Assembly: GCA_037383845.1 (NCBI GenBank)
Contig: JARRON010000024.1
Coordinates: 1-30,526 of the forward strand
DNA from: JARRON01 sp037383845
GTDB taxonomy: Bacteria; Pseudomonadota; Gammaproteobacteria; Steroidobacterales; XN24
Reading direction: 5' to 3'
DNA length: 30,526 nucleotides
Positions 8,306 to 15,996 of the stretch are shown piece by piece (position 1 is the first letter of the stretch; every line of letters starts with the position of its first letter). A model generated the notes under the pieces. The model was not told where the DNA came from. It saw only the letters and a program-made list of their open reading frames with translations, and searched no databases. The position numbers and the translations under genes were made by a program.

Positions 8306-8332
8306 AGGCGGCGGAGACCGGCTCCGCCGCCT
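8306..8332 (-). terminator. strong hairpin between sulfatase and HAD genes
   Basis: A perfect 11-bp stem (8306-8316 with 8322-8332) around a 5-base loop. On the minus strand it is followed by a short interrupted T stretch (TGTCTTTGT). It lies about 75 bases past the sulfatase stop and 30 before the HAD start. This fits either partial termination that lowers HAD expression, or a processing/stability hairpin. Confidence 0.5.
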
Positions 8333-8407
8333 GCGGTGGCCGGGGCTCAACCCCCGGCGGAAAGCGGCCGGAACACGCCCAGGACGGTTGCGGCACGGCC
8401 CACGGGA

Positions 8408-10003
8408 CTAGCCCCCCGAGGGCTCCAGCGCCTCCATGACGTTGTCAAGAGAGAAGCTTGCGGCTTTCTGGCGCGGGGGATACTCCTTGAACGTCTCCAT
8501 GAACTGGCGCACATAGGACTGGGCGGGCACAAGCATGAAGGCCCGGTCCAGCATCCAGTCGTAGTAGGTGTTCGACGTCAGCTGCGCGCGTTCGAAGGGG
8601 TCCCGGCGCAGGTTGAAGATCAGGGGCGTTCGCAGGGGCGTCAGGGGCTCTATCCACGCGCGGAAGGTCGTATAGACCTCCTGCTCCAGGAACACGATCT
8701 TCCAGTCCCGGTAACGCAGGGACGCCAGGTCGCCATCGTCAGTGAAATAGAAGATTTCGTTGCGGGGTGATTCATCGCTCTGGCCGGTCAGCAGCGGCAG
8801 GACGTTGTAGCCGTCCAGGTGAACCTTGTAATTGCGGCCCAGGGCGCGGGACCGGTAGCCGTCCAGCAGGTCTTCCTTGATGTCGTCCTTGCCCGCGATG
8901 GCGAGGAACGTGGGCAGCCAGTCCATGTGGTGCAGGATCTCGTTGGTGTACGAGCCGGCCTCGATCTTCCCGGGCCAGCGCACGAACGCGGGCACCCGCC
9001 AGGCGCCTTCCCAGTTGGTGTTCTTCTCACCGCGGAAGGGGGTCATCGCGGCGTCGGGCCAGGTGTTCATGTGAGGCCCGTTGTCGGTCGAATAGAACAC
9101 CACCGTGTTATCGGCGATTCCCAGCTGGTCGAGCACCTCAAGAAATTTCCCGATGTGCATGTCGTGCTCGACCATGCCGCAGGTGTACTCGTCGGCCCTG
9201 GGATACTTGTCCTTGCACCAGGCCATGCGCTCCTCGCTGACATGGGTGCGGAAGTGCATGCGCGTGCCGCTCCACCAGACGAACCAGGGCTTGCCGGCCG
9301 CATGCTGCTCGCGGATGAACCGGATGGCCGCGTCCGAGGTCTCGTCGTCGACGGACTCCATGCGCTTCTTCGTCAGCGGCCCGGTGTCCTCGATGCGCTG
9401 GGTGCCGTCTTCCCTGGCCCAGGAATGAATCACCCCGCGCGGACCGAATTTCTCCCTGAAGGTCTCGCCGTCGGCCAGCACCATGTCGCCAGGGTAATCC
9501 TCGTTCTCCGGCTCTTCCTCGGCGTTCAGGTGATAGAGATTGCCGAAGAACTCGTCGAAACCGTGGTTGGTCGGCAGGTGCTCGTCCCGGTCGCCCAGGT
9601 GGTTCTTGCCGAACTGGCCGGTCGCGTAGCCCTGGTCCTTCAGCAGCCCGGCAATGGTCGGGTCTTCCACCTGCATGCCTTCCTTGGCGCCCGGCAGGCC
9701 CACCTTGGACAGGCCGGTGCGGAACACGCTCTGGCCGGTGATGAAGGACGAGCGGCCCGCGGTACAGGACTGCTCGCCGTAGTAATCGGAGAAGCCCATG
9801 CCTTCCCGGGCGATGCGGTCGATGTTGGGCGTCTCGTAGCCCATCATGCCGCGGGAGTTGTAACTGATATTCCAGGTGCCGACGTCGTCACCCCAGATCA
9901 CCAGGATGTTCGGCTTGCCCTCCTGAGCCAGAACGGGCGCAGCCAGGCCAAACGCCAGGATTCCCGCGCAGCAGCGCAGGATCGTGTTGAATTTACGGGT
10001 CAT
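8408..10003 (-). CDS. exported arylsulfatase-family enzyme
   Basis: A 531-residue sulfatase of the alkaline-phosphatase fold with a Sec signal peptide (ending PVLAQ, about residue 27). Metal ligands appear as D39-D40 (WGDDVG) and D307-N308 (STDNGPH), with conserved K133 (GKNHLGD) and K327 (GEKNTNWEG). The nucleophile motif is CTAGRSSFITG with Cys80, to be oxidised to formylglycine; the usual Pro of C-x-P-x-R is Ala here. It should hydrolyse sulfate esters (or a related ester) in the periplasm; the substrate is unknown. The start has GGAGGGGAG immediately upstream. It is divergent from the LysR gene and likely controlled by it. The formylglycine-generating enzyme is not in this window. Confidence 0.9.
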   Translation of the reverse strand: MTRKFNTILRCCAGILAFGLAAPVLAQEGKPNILVIWGDDVGTWNISYNSRGMMGYETPNIDRIAREGMGFSDYYGEQSCTAGRSSFITGQSVFRTGLSKVGLPGAKEGMQVEDPTIAGLLKDQGYATGQFGKNHLGDRDEHLPTNHGFDEFFGNLYHLNAEEEPENEDYPGDMVLADGETFREKFGPRGVIHSWAREDGTQRIEDTGPLTKKRMESVDDETSDAAIRFIREQHAAGKPWFVWWSGTRMHFRTHVSEERMAWCKDKYPRADEYTCGMVEHDMHIGKFLEVLDQLGIADNTVVFYSTDNGPHMNTWPDAAMTPFRGEKNTNWEGAWRVPAFVRWPGKIEAGSYTNEILHHMDWLPTFLAIAGKDDIKEDLLDGYRSRALGRNYKVHLDGYNVLPLLTGQSDESPRNEIFYFTDDGDLASLRYRDWKIVFLEQEVYTTFRAWIEPLTPLRTPLIFNLRRDPFERAQLTSNTYYDWMLDRAFMLVPAQSYVRQFMETFKEYPPRQKAASFSLDNVMEALEPSGG

Positions 10004-10130
10004 TCTCCCCTCCTCTACGGGAAAAATTGTGCAACGTCGCCTTCTCCGGGCGCTCGATAGGTATTCACCGTAACGGACGCCCGGTCATATTTCCAATGCA
10101 TATTTTGGGGCGTTCCTATAACCTCAGCGC
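10004..10130. promoter_or_regulatory. divergent control region, sulfatase / LysR
   Basis: The 127 bases between the two divergent starts are more A/T-rich than their surroundings in the half nearer the LysR gene. They contain the near-palindrome AATGCATATT (about 10095-10104), plus ATAGG near 10057 and its complement CCTAT near 10118. LysR regulators typically bind such shared regions and repress themselves while activating the neighbour. No consensus promoter could be placed with confidence. Confidence 0.4.
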
Positions 10131-11018
10131 ATGAACATTCAGCTACGTCACCTGAGGCATGCTTCGGCCCTGGCTGAAGCACGCTCGTACAGCGGAGCGG
10201 CCCGCGCCCTCCACGTGAGCCAGCCCGCCCTGTCCCGGAGCATCCAGGCCCTGGAGACCATGGTCGGGGCCCGGCTGTTCGATCGAACACCGGCCGGCGT
10301 AACACCGACCACGATGGGGCGGCTGCTGGTCGAACACGCACGCACGGTACTGTCGGGGCTATTCGATCTCGAACGGGAACTGCGGTTGGCTCTGGGCCTG
10401 GAGACCGGCTCCCTGGCCGTAGGGACCGGACCCTATGCGTCCGACATCTCTGTGGGCACCGCCTGCGGCCGCCTGGCTGCATGCCATCCCGGCCTGAAAC
10501 TCGACGTTCGCGTCGGGGACTGGCGATTCCTGACGCAGCTGGCGCTCGCAGGCGAAGTCGACGTCGCTGTCGCCGAAACCAGCGTGGCCGAACAGGACGA
10601 TCGGCTGGAGACCGAAGCTCTTCCCCCTCACCGGGGGGCCTTCATCTGCCGGGCTGACCATCCCCTGGCGGCCAAGCCCCGGTTGGAGCTGAAGGACGCC
10701 CTGGCATTTCCGCTGGCTGCGTCGTCCCTCCCCGAACGCATGGAGCAACTCTCGCCGGCCATCCGGGTGGATACCTTCGACCTGATCCGTTCCCTCGTCC
10801 TGGAAAGCAATGCTCTGGGCCTGGCGCTGACGAGCCAGATTACTGACGACCTGCAAGCCGGCCGTCTCGTGTGCTTGCCCGTGGATGCCCCCTGGCTGCA
10901 TACGAAGTACGGCTTCATCAGGCTGAAAAACCGCACGCCCTCCCCCGCCGCCGTGGCCTTCATGGACATGGTGCGCTCGATTGAGCAGGAGATCGCCGAC
11001 AAAGATCCCAGAGCTTGA
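10131..11018 (+). CDS. LysR-family transcriptional regulator
   Basis: A 295-residue DNA-binding regulator. The winged helix-turn-helix is at residues 1-65 (SYSGAARALHVSQPALSRSI is the HTH core; LFDRTPAGVTPTTMG the wing), followed by the linker helix and a periplasmic-binding-protein-like effector domain (about 90-290). Length is normal for LysR. It is divergent from the sulfatase, so by the usual LysR arrangement it probably controls the sulfatase-HAD genes in response to a substrate or product. No Shine-Dalgarno sequence is evident before the ATG, but the HTH begins at the expected distance, which supports this start. Confidence 0.92.
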   Translation: MNIQLRHLRHASALAEARSYSGAARALHVSQPALSRSIQALETMVGARLFDRTPAGVTPTTMGRLLVEHARTVLSGLFDLERELRLALGLETGSLAVGTGPYASDISVGTACGRLAACHPGLKLDVRVGDWRFLTQLALAGEVDVAVAETSVAEQDDRLETEALPPHRGAFICRADHPLAAKPRLELKDALAFPLAASSLPERMEQLSPAIRVDTFDLIRSLVLESNALGLALTSQITDDLQAGRLVCLPVDAPWLHTKYGFIRLKNRTPSPAAVAFMDMVRSIEQEIADKDPRA

Positions 11019-11160
11019 TTCGCCCACGGCCGATGTAACGGCGCGCACGGGGCTCCTGTCGAACCGGACTCATGAGCGGCCGAGCCATGCCATGGGGATG
11101 GCCGGCGCCCGGGTCCGCGCCCGGATGGCCCTGCGCCGGCTGCTTTCTTCAGGCCAGGGC

Positions 11161-11166
11161 TATAAT
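11161..11166 (+). promoter_or_regulatory. candidate -10 element for the alpha/beta hydrolase pair
   Basis: A perfect TATAAT lies 27 bases ahead of the proposed TTG start at 11194. No clear -35 box is present 16-18 bases upstream. If real, transcription would begin near 11173 and the earlier ATG candidates of the downstream gene would be outside the message. The remaining 11019-11160 sequence shows nothing else recognisable. Confidence 0.35.
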
Positions 11167-11193
11167 GGCGCGGCGCCGCAAAACGGATTTCCC

Positions 11194-12003
11194 TTGCCAA
11201 TCGACCTCATCCGACGCTGTCGTGCCCGCCCCCGGGCGCCCTCACCGGTGCTGTTCCTCCCCGGCGCTTTCGCCGGGGCCTGGATGTGGGCGGAAACAGT
11301 CCTGCCGCGGTTCGCCGCGGCGGGGTTCGATGCCTATGCGATGAGTTTCCGGGGCCACGGGCAACAGGGATGGCCGCTGCACAGCCTCGGCCTGAAGGAT
11401 TACGTGTCCGACCTCGCCCACGTGGTCGATGCCCTGCCCGCCCCGCCGGTGCTGGTCGGCCACTCCCTCGGCGGGCTGGTGGCCTACGAGTTCGCGCGAA
11501 CGCGGGAGGTCCCGGCGGTCGTGATGTTCTCGGCAGTGCCGCCGGACGGCACAGCGCGATCGTTCGGGGCCCTTGCCAGGCACCATCCCGTCAGCGCCGC
11601 CAAGATGGCCGTCATGAGCCTTTTCCCACCTGCCCGGATGCTGGGCAGGCCACCTGTCGGCGTGTACTCCGACCGCGTTCCCGGCCCGCGGGCCCGGGAG
11701 TTCACCCGGCGGCTGCAACCCGAATCCTGGCGGGTGCTGAGAGAAGTCTTCAGCCGGCCCCGGAGCATGGCACAGCCGCTGGAGGTTCCGACCTATGTGG
11801 TCGGCACGACCGGCGATCATCTTATTCCTGCGTCCGAAGTTCGCCGCACTGCCGCGCTGCTGGACGCCCCCTGCCGGATCTTCGAAGGCTTCAGCCACAC
11901 GCCTTTCGTGGAGCCGGACTGGGAAATCATTGCTGACGACCTGGTTCGCTGGATCACCGGTGCCCTGGAGGCGGGCATGGCGGCGCGGAAGCTGCGGGCG
12001 TGA
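11194..12003 (+). CDS. alpha/beta hydrolase
   Basis: A 269-residue alpha/beta-fold hydrolase without signal peptide, so probably cytoplasmic. The oxyanion segment is FLPGAFAGAW (21-30). The nucleophile elbow is GHSLGG (S91), the acid D208 is in GTTGDHLIP, and the catalytic His235 is in GFSHTPF, all in canonical order. Substrate unknown; esterase or lipase activity is the family default. The TTG start was chosen because it follows a TATAAT at 11161 and begins right before the first beta strand. An ATG at about 11092 would add 34 Arg-rich residues with no similarity to the family. Its stop overlaps the start of the next hydrolase by four bases, so the two are translationally coupled. Confidence 0.85.
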   Translation: MPIDLIRRCRARPRAPSPVLFLPGAFAGAWMWAETVLPRFAAAGFDAYAMSFRGHGQQGWPLHSLGLKDYVSDLAHVVDALPAPPVLVGHSLGGLVAYEFARTREVPAVVMFSAVPPDGTARSFGALARHHPVSAAKMAVMSLFPPARMLGRPPVGVYSDRVPGPRAREFTRRLQPESWRVLREVFSRPRSMAQPLEVPTYVVGTTGDHLIPASEVRRTAALLDAPCRIFEGFSHTPFVEPDWEIIADDLVRWITGALEAGMAARKLRA

Positions 12004-12701
12004 CTATCACGTACCCGCCCATCAGGCCGCCGTCCCGCCTGGCGTCCCTGGCCGAGCTGCGGATGCCACTTGACCTTATCGGCTCCGCCGCCGACTGGCT
12101 GACCCTGCCCCGGACGCCCAGTCTGTCGCCGAGCTCCGTGCTGCTGCTGCCCGGCTTCAGCGCTACGGAGCGATCCATGGGCCTGATCCGGCGCCATCTC
12201 CGGCGGGTCGGCCACCGGGCGCACCACTGGGGACTCGGCCGCAACAACGGTGACGTCCCGGGCCTGCTGGAGAAGCTGGACGAACGCACGCAGATACTGG
12301 TCCGGTCCGCCGGCGAACCCATCGTGGCGGTGGGCTGGAGCCTCGGGGGTTACCTGGCCCGGGAAGCCGCCCGGGAATGGCCGGACAGGTTCCGCAAGGT
12401 CATCACCCTCGGCAGCCCGGTCATCGGCGGCCCGAAATACACCGCCGCGGCCAGCTGGTACCGGGACCGGGGGTTCGACGTGGACGCCATCGAGGCGCTC
12501 GTAGCGCGGCGCTACGAGCGCACGCTGGAAGTCCCGGTGGTAGCGATCTACTCGAAGGGGGACGGCGTGGTGGCCTGGCAGGCCTGCATCGATCGCTGGT
12601 CACCCAGGGTCAGGCACGTGGAAGTCGCCGGCACCCACGTGGGCCTGGGCCTGTCCCCCCGGACACTGGCGATTGTGGCGCGGGAGATCGACACGCCCTG
12701 A
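12000..12701 (+). CDS. second alpha/beta hydrolase, lipase-like
   Basis: A 233-residue protein starting with GTG in a GTGA overlap with the previous stop. It has the hydrolase order LLLPGFSAT (48-56), nucleophile elbow GWSLGG (S114), acid D188 in YSKGDGVV, and His213 in GTHVGLG. The GTHVGLG end and the short cap resemble bacterial triacylglycerol-lipase-like or PGAP1-like esterases. No signal peptide is evident. The two coupled hydrolases are too dissimilar to be a recent duplication, so they may form a complex or act in sequence on one substrate. Function is otherwise unknown. Confidence 0.87.
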   Translation: MTITYPPIRPPSRLASLAELRMPLDLIGSAADWLTLPRTPSLSPSSVLLLPGFSATERSMGLIRRHLRRVGHRAHHWGLGRNNGDVPGLLEKLDERTQILVRSAGEPIVAVGWSLGGYLAREAAREWPDRFRKVITLGSPVIGGPKYTAAASWYRDRGFDVDAIEALVARRYERTLEVPVVAIYSKGDGVVAWQACIDRWSPRVRHVEVAGTHVGLGLSPRTLAIVAREIDTP

Positions 12702-12719
12702 ACCGGACCGGCGCGTCCC

Positions 12720-14333
12720 TCAGCCGCCCAGCGCCCGCTCCCTGGCCCGGTTCTGCTCCCGCACCTGCCGGGCCAGCACCTCGTAGGCCAGGTAATACTT
12801 GTAGATGTTGGCCACGTACTGCACCGTTTCCCGGCCTATGCGGCGGGCCGCGATGATCTCCACGTTATTGAACCACTCGTCCGGGTCCAGGCCCTGCTGC
12901 TCCGCCTCCCTGCGAAGCCGGGCCACCCGCGCCGGTCCCGCGTTGTAGGCGGCAAGGGCGAATAGCTCCCTCTGCAGCCGCGGCATGTCCGGGTCGTTGA
13001 AGTACCGGTCCATGATCCAGCTCAGGTATTTCGCTGCCGCCTCGATGTTGTTCTCAAGGCCAGTAATGTCCGCGATGCCGACGTTCTTGTCCCGGGCAGT
13101 AGACGGCAGCATCTGCATGATGCCCACGGCTCCGGCGGAACTCTTGCGGGAATGATCCAGCTCCGATTCCTGGTATCCCTGGGCGACCAGCAGCAGGGGG
13201 TCGAGGCCATATTTCTCGCCGTATTTCCGGAAAAGCCCGATGAGGGAACGGAAGCGTTCCTGGCCCGCCTCGTCCCGGGCGTTCTCCACCCAGCGGGTGT
13301 CCTCCGCGTAGCGCTCCGCGAGGACGTTGCCCAGCATGGTGCCCCTGCGGCTTGTGCGGATGAAATCGTTGACCACCGAGGCAAGCCCGGGGCTGTTCTT
13401 GCGGAACGCCCAGGCGATCCGCCCGCCGGAGTTGAGCTGTATGTCGGGATGCAGCTTCAGGTCATCAAAGACCTGGGCGTAAAGTTCCGCCAGCGCCGTG
13501 TCGACGACCGTGGCAGGCACCAGGCCGGCGTGGACCATCTCCAGGATGTCGCCTGCTTCAAGCAGCTCGCCCGCAGGGTCGATGCGCACGGGCGCCAGTC
13601 CGCGCCGTGTGAACTCATCGTTCAATTCCGCAAGATGCTCCGCGTAGCTGCTCGAAGCCCGGACGTAGACTTCTCTCCCCGCGAGATCCTCCAGGTTCCT
13701 GATGCCGGGCCCGGCCGGACCGGTCACCAGGATCTCCGCCACGTCCGTCTGCACCGGGATGGAGAAGTCCACCTCGGCCTGTCGCTCGGGGGTGATGGTC
13801 AACTGGGCGATGGCCAGGTCTCCCTGCCCGCCGACCAGCCGGGGAATCAGCTCGTCCCGGGCCACGGGCAGGATGATGAGGTGGACCCGGATGTGGCGAC
13901 GGGCGAGTTCGGCGTTGAGGTGTTTTTCGAAGCGCCGGACGAGTTCGTAGACCATGCCCCGCTGCCGGCCCCTGTCCACGAAGTAAAGCACCGGGCTATG
14001 GGCTGTGAGCACCCGGATGATGCGGCGCTCCACCATGCCGTCCAGGTCGCCTGTCCACGGCTCCACGATCTGGGCCAGCGCCGCGTTGCCCGGCGCGGCG
14101 ATGCCCGGCTGGCTACCCTCGAATTCATCGCCGCTTTCGGCAGAAGGGTCGTCCCCCCCACCCTGCCGGCCGCATGCCGCCAGCAGGAAGCACGCAGAAA
14201 TGACGGCGAGAATGCCACGTACGCGCCCCGGCGGCGGGCGAACCGGAGGTGCCTGGGTCGCAACGCCGTGGGAAGTGTGGTTGCTGATACCGGTGATGTG
14301 TCGCTGCCTCACGTCGCCTTTTATTCTGGTCAT
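12720..14333 (-). CDS. mltF: MltF-like membrane-bound lytic murein transglycosylase (lipoprotein)
   Basis: A 537-residue protein with the MltF layout. A lipoprotein signal (FLLAAC, Cys54) is followed by a type 3 solute-binding-like domain (about 100-345: GGQGDLAIAQLTITPERQ, EVDFSIP) and a C-terminal Slt lysozyme-like domain (about 365-500). The putative catalytic Glu389 is in QGYQESELD, followed by SAGAVGIMQMLPSTA and AAYNAGPARV. Family members cleave the MurNAc-GlcNAc bond to 1,6-anhydro products, and the first domain binds muropeptide regulators. The start is uncertain: ATG here, GTG at 14312 (with an AAAGGCG close upstream) or GTG at 14348. All give an unusually long stretch before the signal helix. 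Confidence 0.88.
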   Translation of the reverse strand: MTRIKGDVRQRHITGISNHTSHGVATQAPPVRPPPGRVRGILAVISACFLLAACGRQGGGDDPSAESGDEFEGSQPGIAAPGNAALAQIVEPWTGDLDGMVERRIIRVLTAHSPVLYFVDRGRQRGMVYELVRRFEKHLNAELARRHIRVHLIILPVARDELIPRLVGGQGDLAIAQLTITPERQAEVDFSIPVQTDVAEILVTGPAGPGIRNLEDLAGREVYVRASSSYAEHLAELNDEFTRRGLAPVRIDPAGELLEAGDILEMVHAGLVPATVVDTALAELYAQVFDDLKLHPDIQLNSGGRIAWAFRKNSPGLASVVNDFIRTSRRGTMLGNVLAERYAEDTRWVENARDEAGQERFRSLIGLFRKYGEKYGLDPLLLVAQGYQESELDHSRKSSAGAVGIMQMLPSTARDKNVGIADITGLENNIEAAAKYLSWIMDRYFNDPDMPRLQRELFALAAYNAGPARVARLRREAEQQGLDPDEWFNNVEIIAARRIGRETVQYVANIYKYYLAYEVLARQVREQNRARERALGG

Positions 14334-14480
14334 AACTATAAGGGCCACGCAAAAAACCGTCCCCAGGATGACCGCAACCGCCGGGAGCAGATACCATTAC
14401 GTTTTCCACCGCTGTCCCCCGGCCGGGGTTCCCGCCCCGCGGACAGGCCGCGGCCAGACACGAACCGGTCTCGAACCACG
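14334..14480. promoter_or_regulatory. divergent region between mltF-like gene and DUF4397 lipoprotein
   Basis: This 147-base gap must hold promoters for both directions. TATAGT on the minus strand (about 14334-14339) and a T run nearby (six T at about 14350-14355) could form a promoter for the mltF-like gene, which would favour its downstream GTG start (14312). No consensus promoter is visible for the plus-strand gene. Confidence 0.25.
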
Positions 14481-15923
14481 ATGCGCAAGATACTCTGGGT
14501 CCCCCTGCTACTGGGACTGACCGCTCTCATCGGCGCCTGCGGCGGCGACAGCAACTCGTCCGACGGCTCGGAGCCGGACGAGGGTTCCGGGACTCCCAAC
14601 CGCTATTACTTCCGTCTCGTCCATGCACTGCCCGACGGACCGCCGCTGTTTCTGCAGGACGACGGCGTCTCCATCACCGGCGGAATCGATTACCACGGGG
14701 CCTCCGTGGTGGACAGCCGGGCGCTCGGCGGCACCAGCGACTCCATCGAGTTCACGGTGGACGGCCGCGGTCCGGACCAGGAAGTCATTCCGGATATCCT
14801 GGCCTCTGAAGTCACCATCGAGGGCAATACGGAGTACACCTTCGTGGCGACGGGCCAGTACGACGCTCCTGCCCTGCTCGCGGTGCCAAACCCCCGTCGT
14901 GACCGGCCTTTGGACGGGCTGTTCTTTCAGTTCGTCCATGCCGCATCCTCGGCCGGGACGGTGGACGTCTACGTGACGTCGCCGGACGTGGCGCTCTCCG
15001 CCACGGCGCCGGTGGCCCGGCTGGCGCCGGGAGAGTTCACGGAATCCCTGCCCCTGGCCTACCAGAACCAGCGCGTGCGCCTGGCCAGCCCGGGAACGCT
15101 GGACGTGGTTTTCGACTCCGGCCGGCTCGATTTCGCCGACGACCCAAACCGGGACGACGACGGTATCGAGTGGCTGATCGTCGTGGCGGACAGTCTCCTT
15201 CCCGGCTCGTCCCCGGTGAAGCTCATCGCGGCAGACAACCGAGGGACGCGGCAGATTCTCCAGGCCGGCGCAGCGGCCGGACTGCGGGCCTTCCATGCCT
15301 CCCGGGTCTTTCCCGACGTGGACGTCGTCGTCGGAGACGGATTCGAGGCGCCCCTGGCCCAGGGTCTGCAGTTCAGGCAGCGCTCCAGCCAGGTGGCGGT
15401 GCCGGCGGGGCGCGTGAGTATCAACGTCACGCCGGCAGGGGACCCGTCCACGTTCTTCTTCGAGGACACCATCTCCACCAGCCCGGGCGCCTCCTACCAG
15501 CTGTTTCTCGCGGAGTCGGACGATGGCTCGCCAGCCAGTTTCCGTCTGGGGGGCGAACCACGCAGCGTGAGCACCGAAAGCTGGTTGCGGTTCGTCAACG
15601 CCGCGGCGGAGTCCGACTTCTTCAGCGTGTATATCGGCGAGACCGCCGACGACCCGCCGAACGAGGACGACCGGCGCATCCGGGACCTGCGGTACGGTGA
15701 ATTCGTCGACTACCTTCGACTGGCGCCGGGCACCTACGAGGTGACGCTCACCGAACGTTTTTATCAAGCGGAGGATGACCCCGCGGACGCGGAAGAAACG
15801 ATCACCATCGGACCCTTCGCGTTCGAGGCGCTGCCGGGCGGGGTGAAGACGCTTGTGATCCTGCCCCCCACTACCGAAGGCGGCCCGGAGACCCTGGAGG
15901 TCTTCGACGACCTGGCGCCATGA
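14481..15923 (+). CDS. DUF4397-type repeat lipoprotein, copy 1
   Basis: A 480-residue lipoprotein (signal MRKILWVPLLLGLTALIGAC, Cys20) with a short Ser/Glu/Gly-rich linker. About four beta-rich modules of the DUF4397 kind follow, each opening with a FRLVHA-type strand: FRLVHALPDGPP (44-55), FQFVHAASSAGTVDVYV, LRAFHASRVFPDVDVVVGD and LRFVNAAAESDFFSVYIGE. The C-terminus is LVILPPTTEGGPETLEVFDDL. DUF4397 proteins are envelope or surface proteins of unknown function. The start places the lipobox at the expected distance, although no Shine-Dalgarno sequence is visible; a long in-frame extension upstream would run antisense through the mltF-like gene. It is followed 73 bases later by a paralogue. 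Confidence 0.85.
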   Translation: MRKILWVPLLLGLTALIGACGGDSNSSDGSEPDEGSGTPNRYYFRLVHALPDGPPLFLQDDGVSITGGIDYHGASVVDSRALGGTSDSIEFTVDGRGPDQEVIPDILASEVTIEGNTEYTFVATGQYDAPALLAVPNPRRDRPLDGLFFQFVHAASSAGTVDVYVTSPDVALSATAPVARLAPGEFTESLPLAYQNQRVRLASPGTLDVVFDSGRLDFADDPNRDDDGIEWLIVVADSLLPGSSPVKLIAADNRGTRQILQAGAAAGLRAFHASRVFPDVDVVVGDGFEAPLAQGLQFRQRSSQVAVPAGRVSINVTPAGDPSTFFFEDTISTSPGASYQLFLAESDDGSPASFRLGGEPRSVSTESWLRFVNAAAESDFFSVYIGETADDPPNEDDRRIRDLRYGEFVDYLRLAPGTYEVTLTERFYQAEDDPADAEETITIGPFAFEALPGGVKTLVILPPTTEGGPETLEVFDDLAP

Positions 15924-15996
15924 TGGGGGAGAAGTCAATCCCGGGAAGCCGACAGACGCGCGTCAGGGGATGTGGCCCGCTGGTGCAGGAGACGCC

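Noticed and set aside
7244..8770. 508-codon open frame on the plus strand opposite the HAD and sulfatase genes
   Set aside because: It spans two real genes and their gap in antisense and lacks domain or start signals.
8819..10060. 413-codon open frame on the plus strand opposite the sulfatase gene
   Set aside because: Antisense shadow of a clear sulfatase with good ribosome site and signal peptide.
10981..11193. 71-codon upstream extension of the first alpha/beta hydrolase, overlapping the LysR gene
   Set aside because: Arg- and Ser-rich sequence without similarity to the fold, and it overlaps the LysR coding region; a TATAAT lies inside it.
13152..14480. 443-codon upstream extension of the first DUF4397 lipoprotein gene
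   Set aside because: It runs antisense through the MltF-like gene; the lipoprotein signal peptide at 14481 marks the real start.
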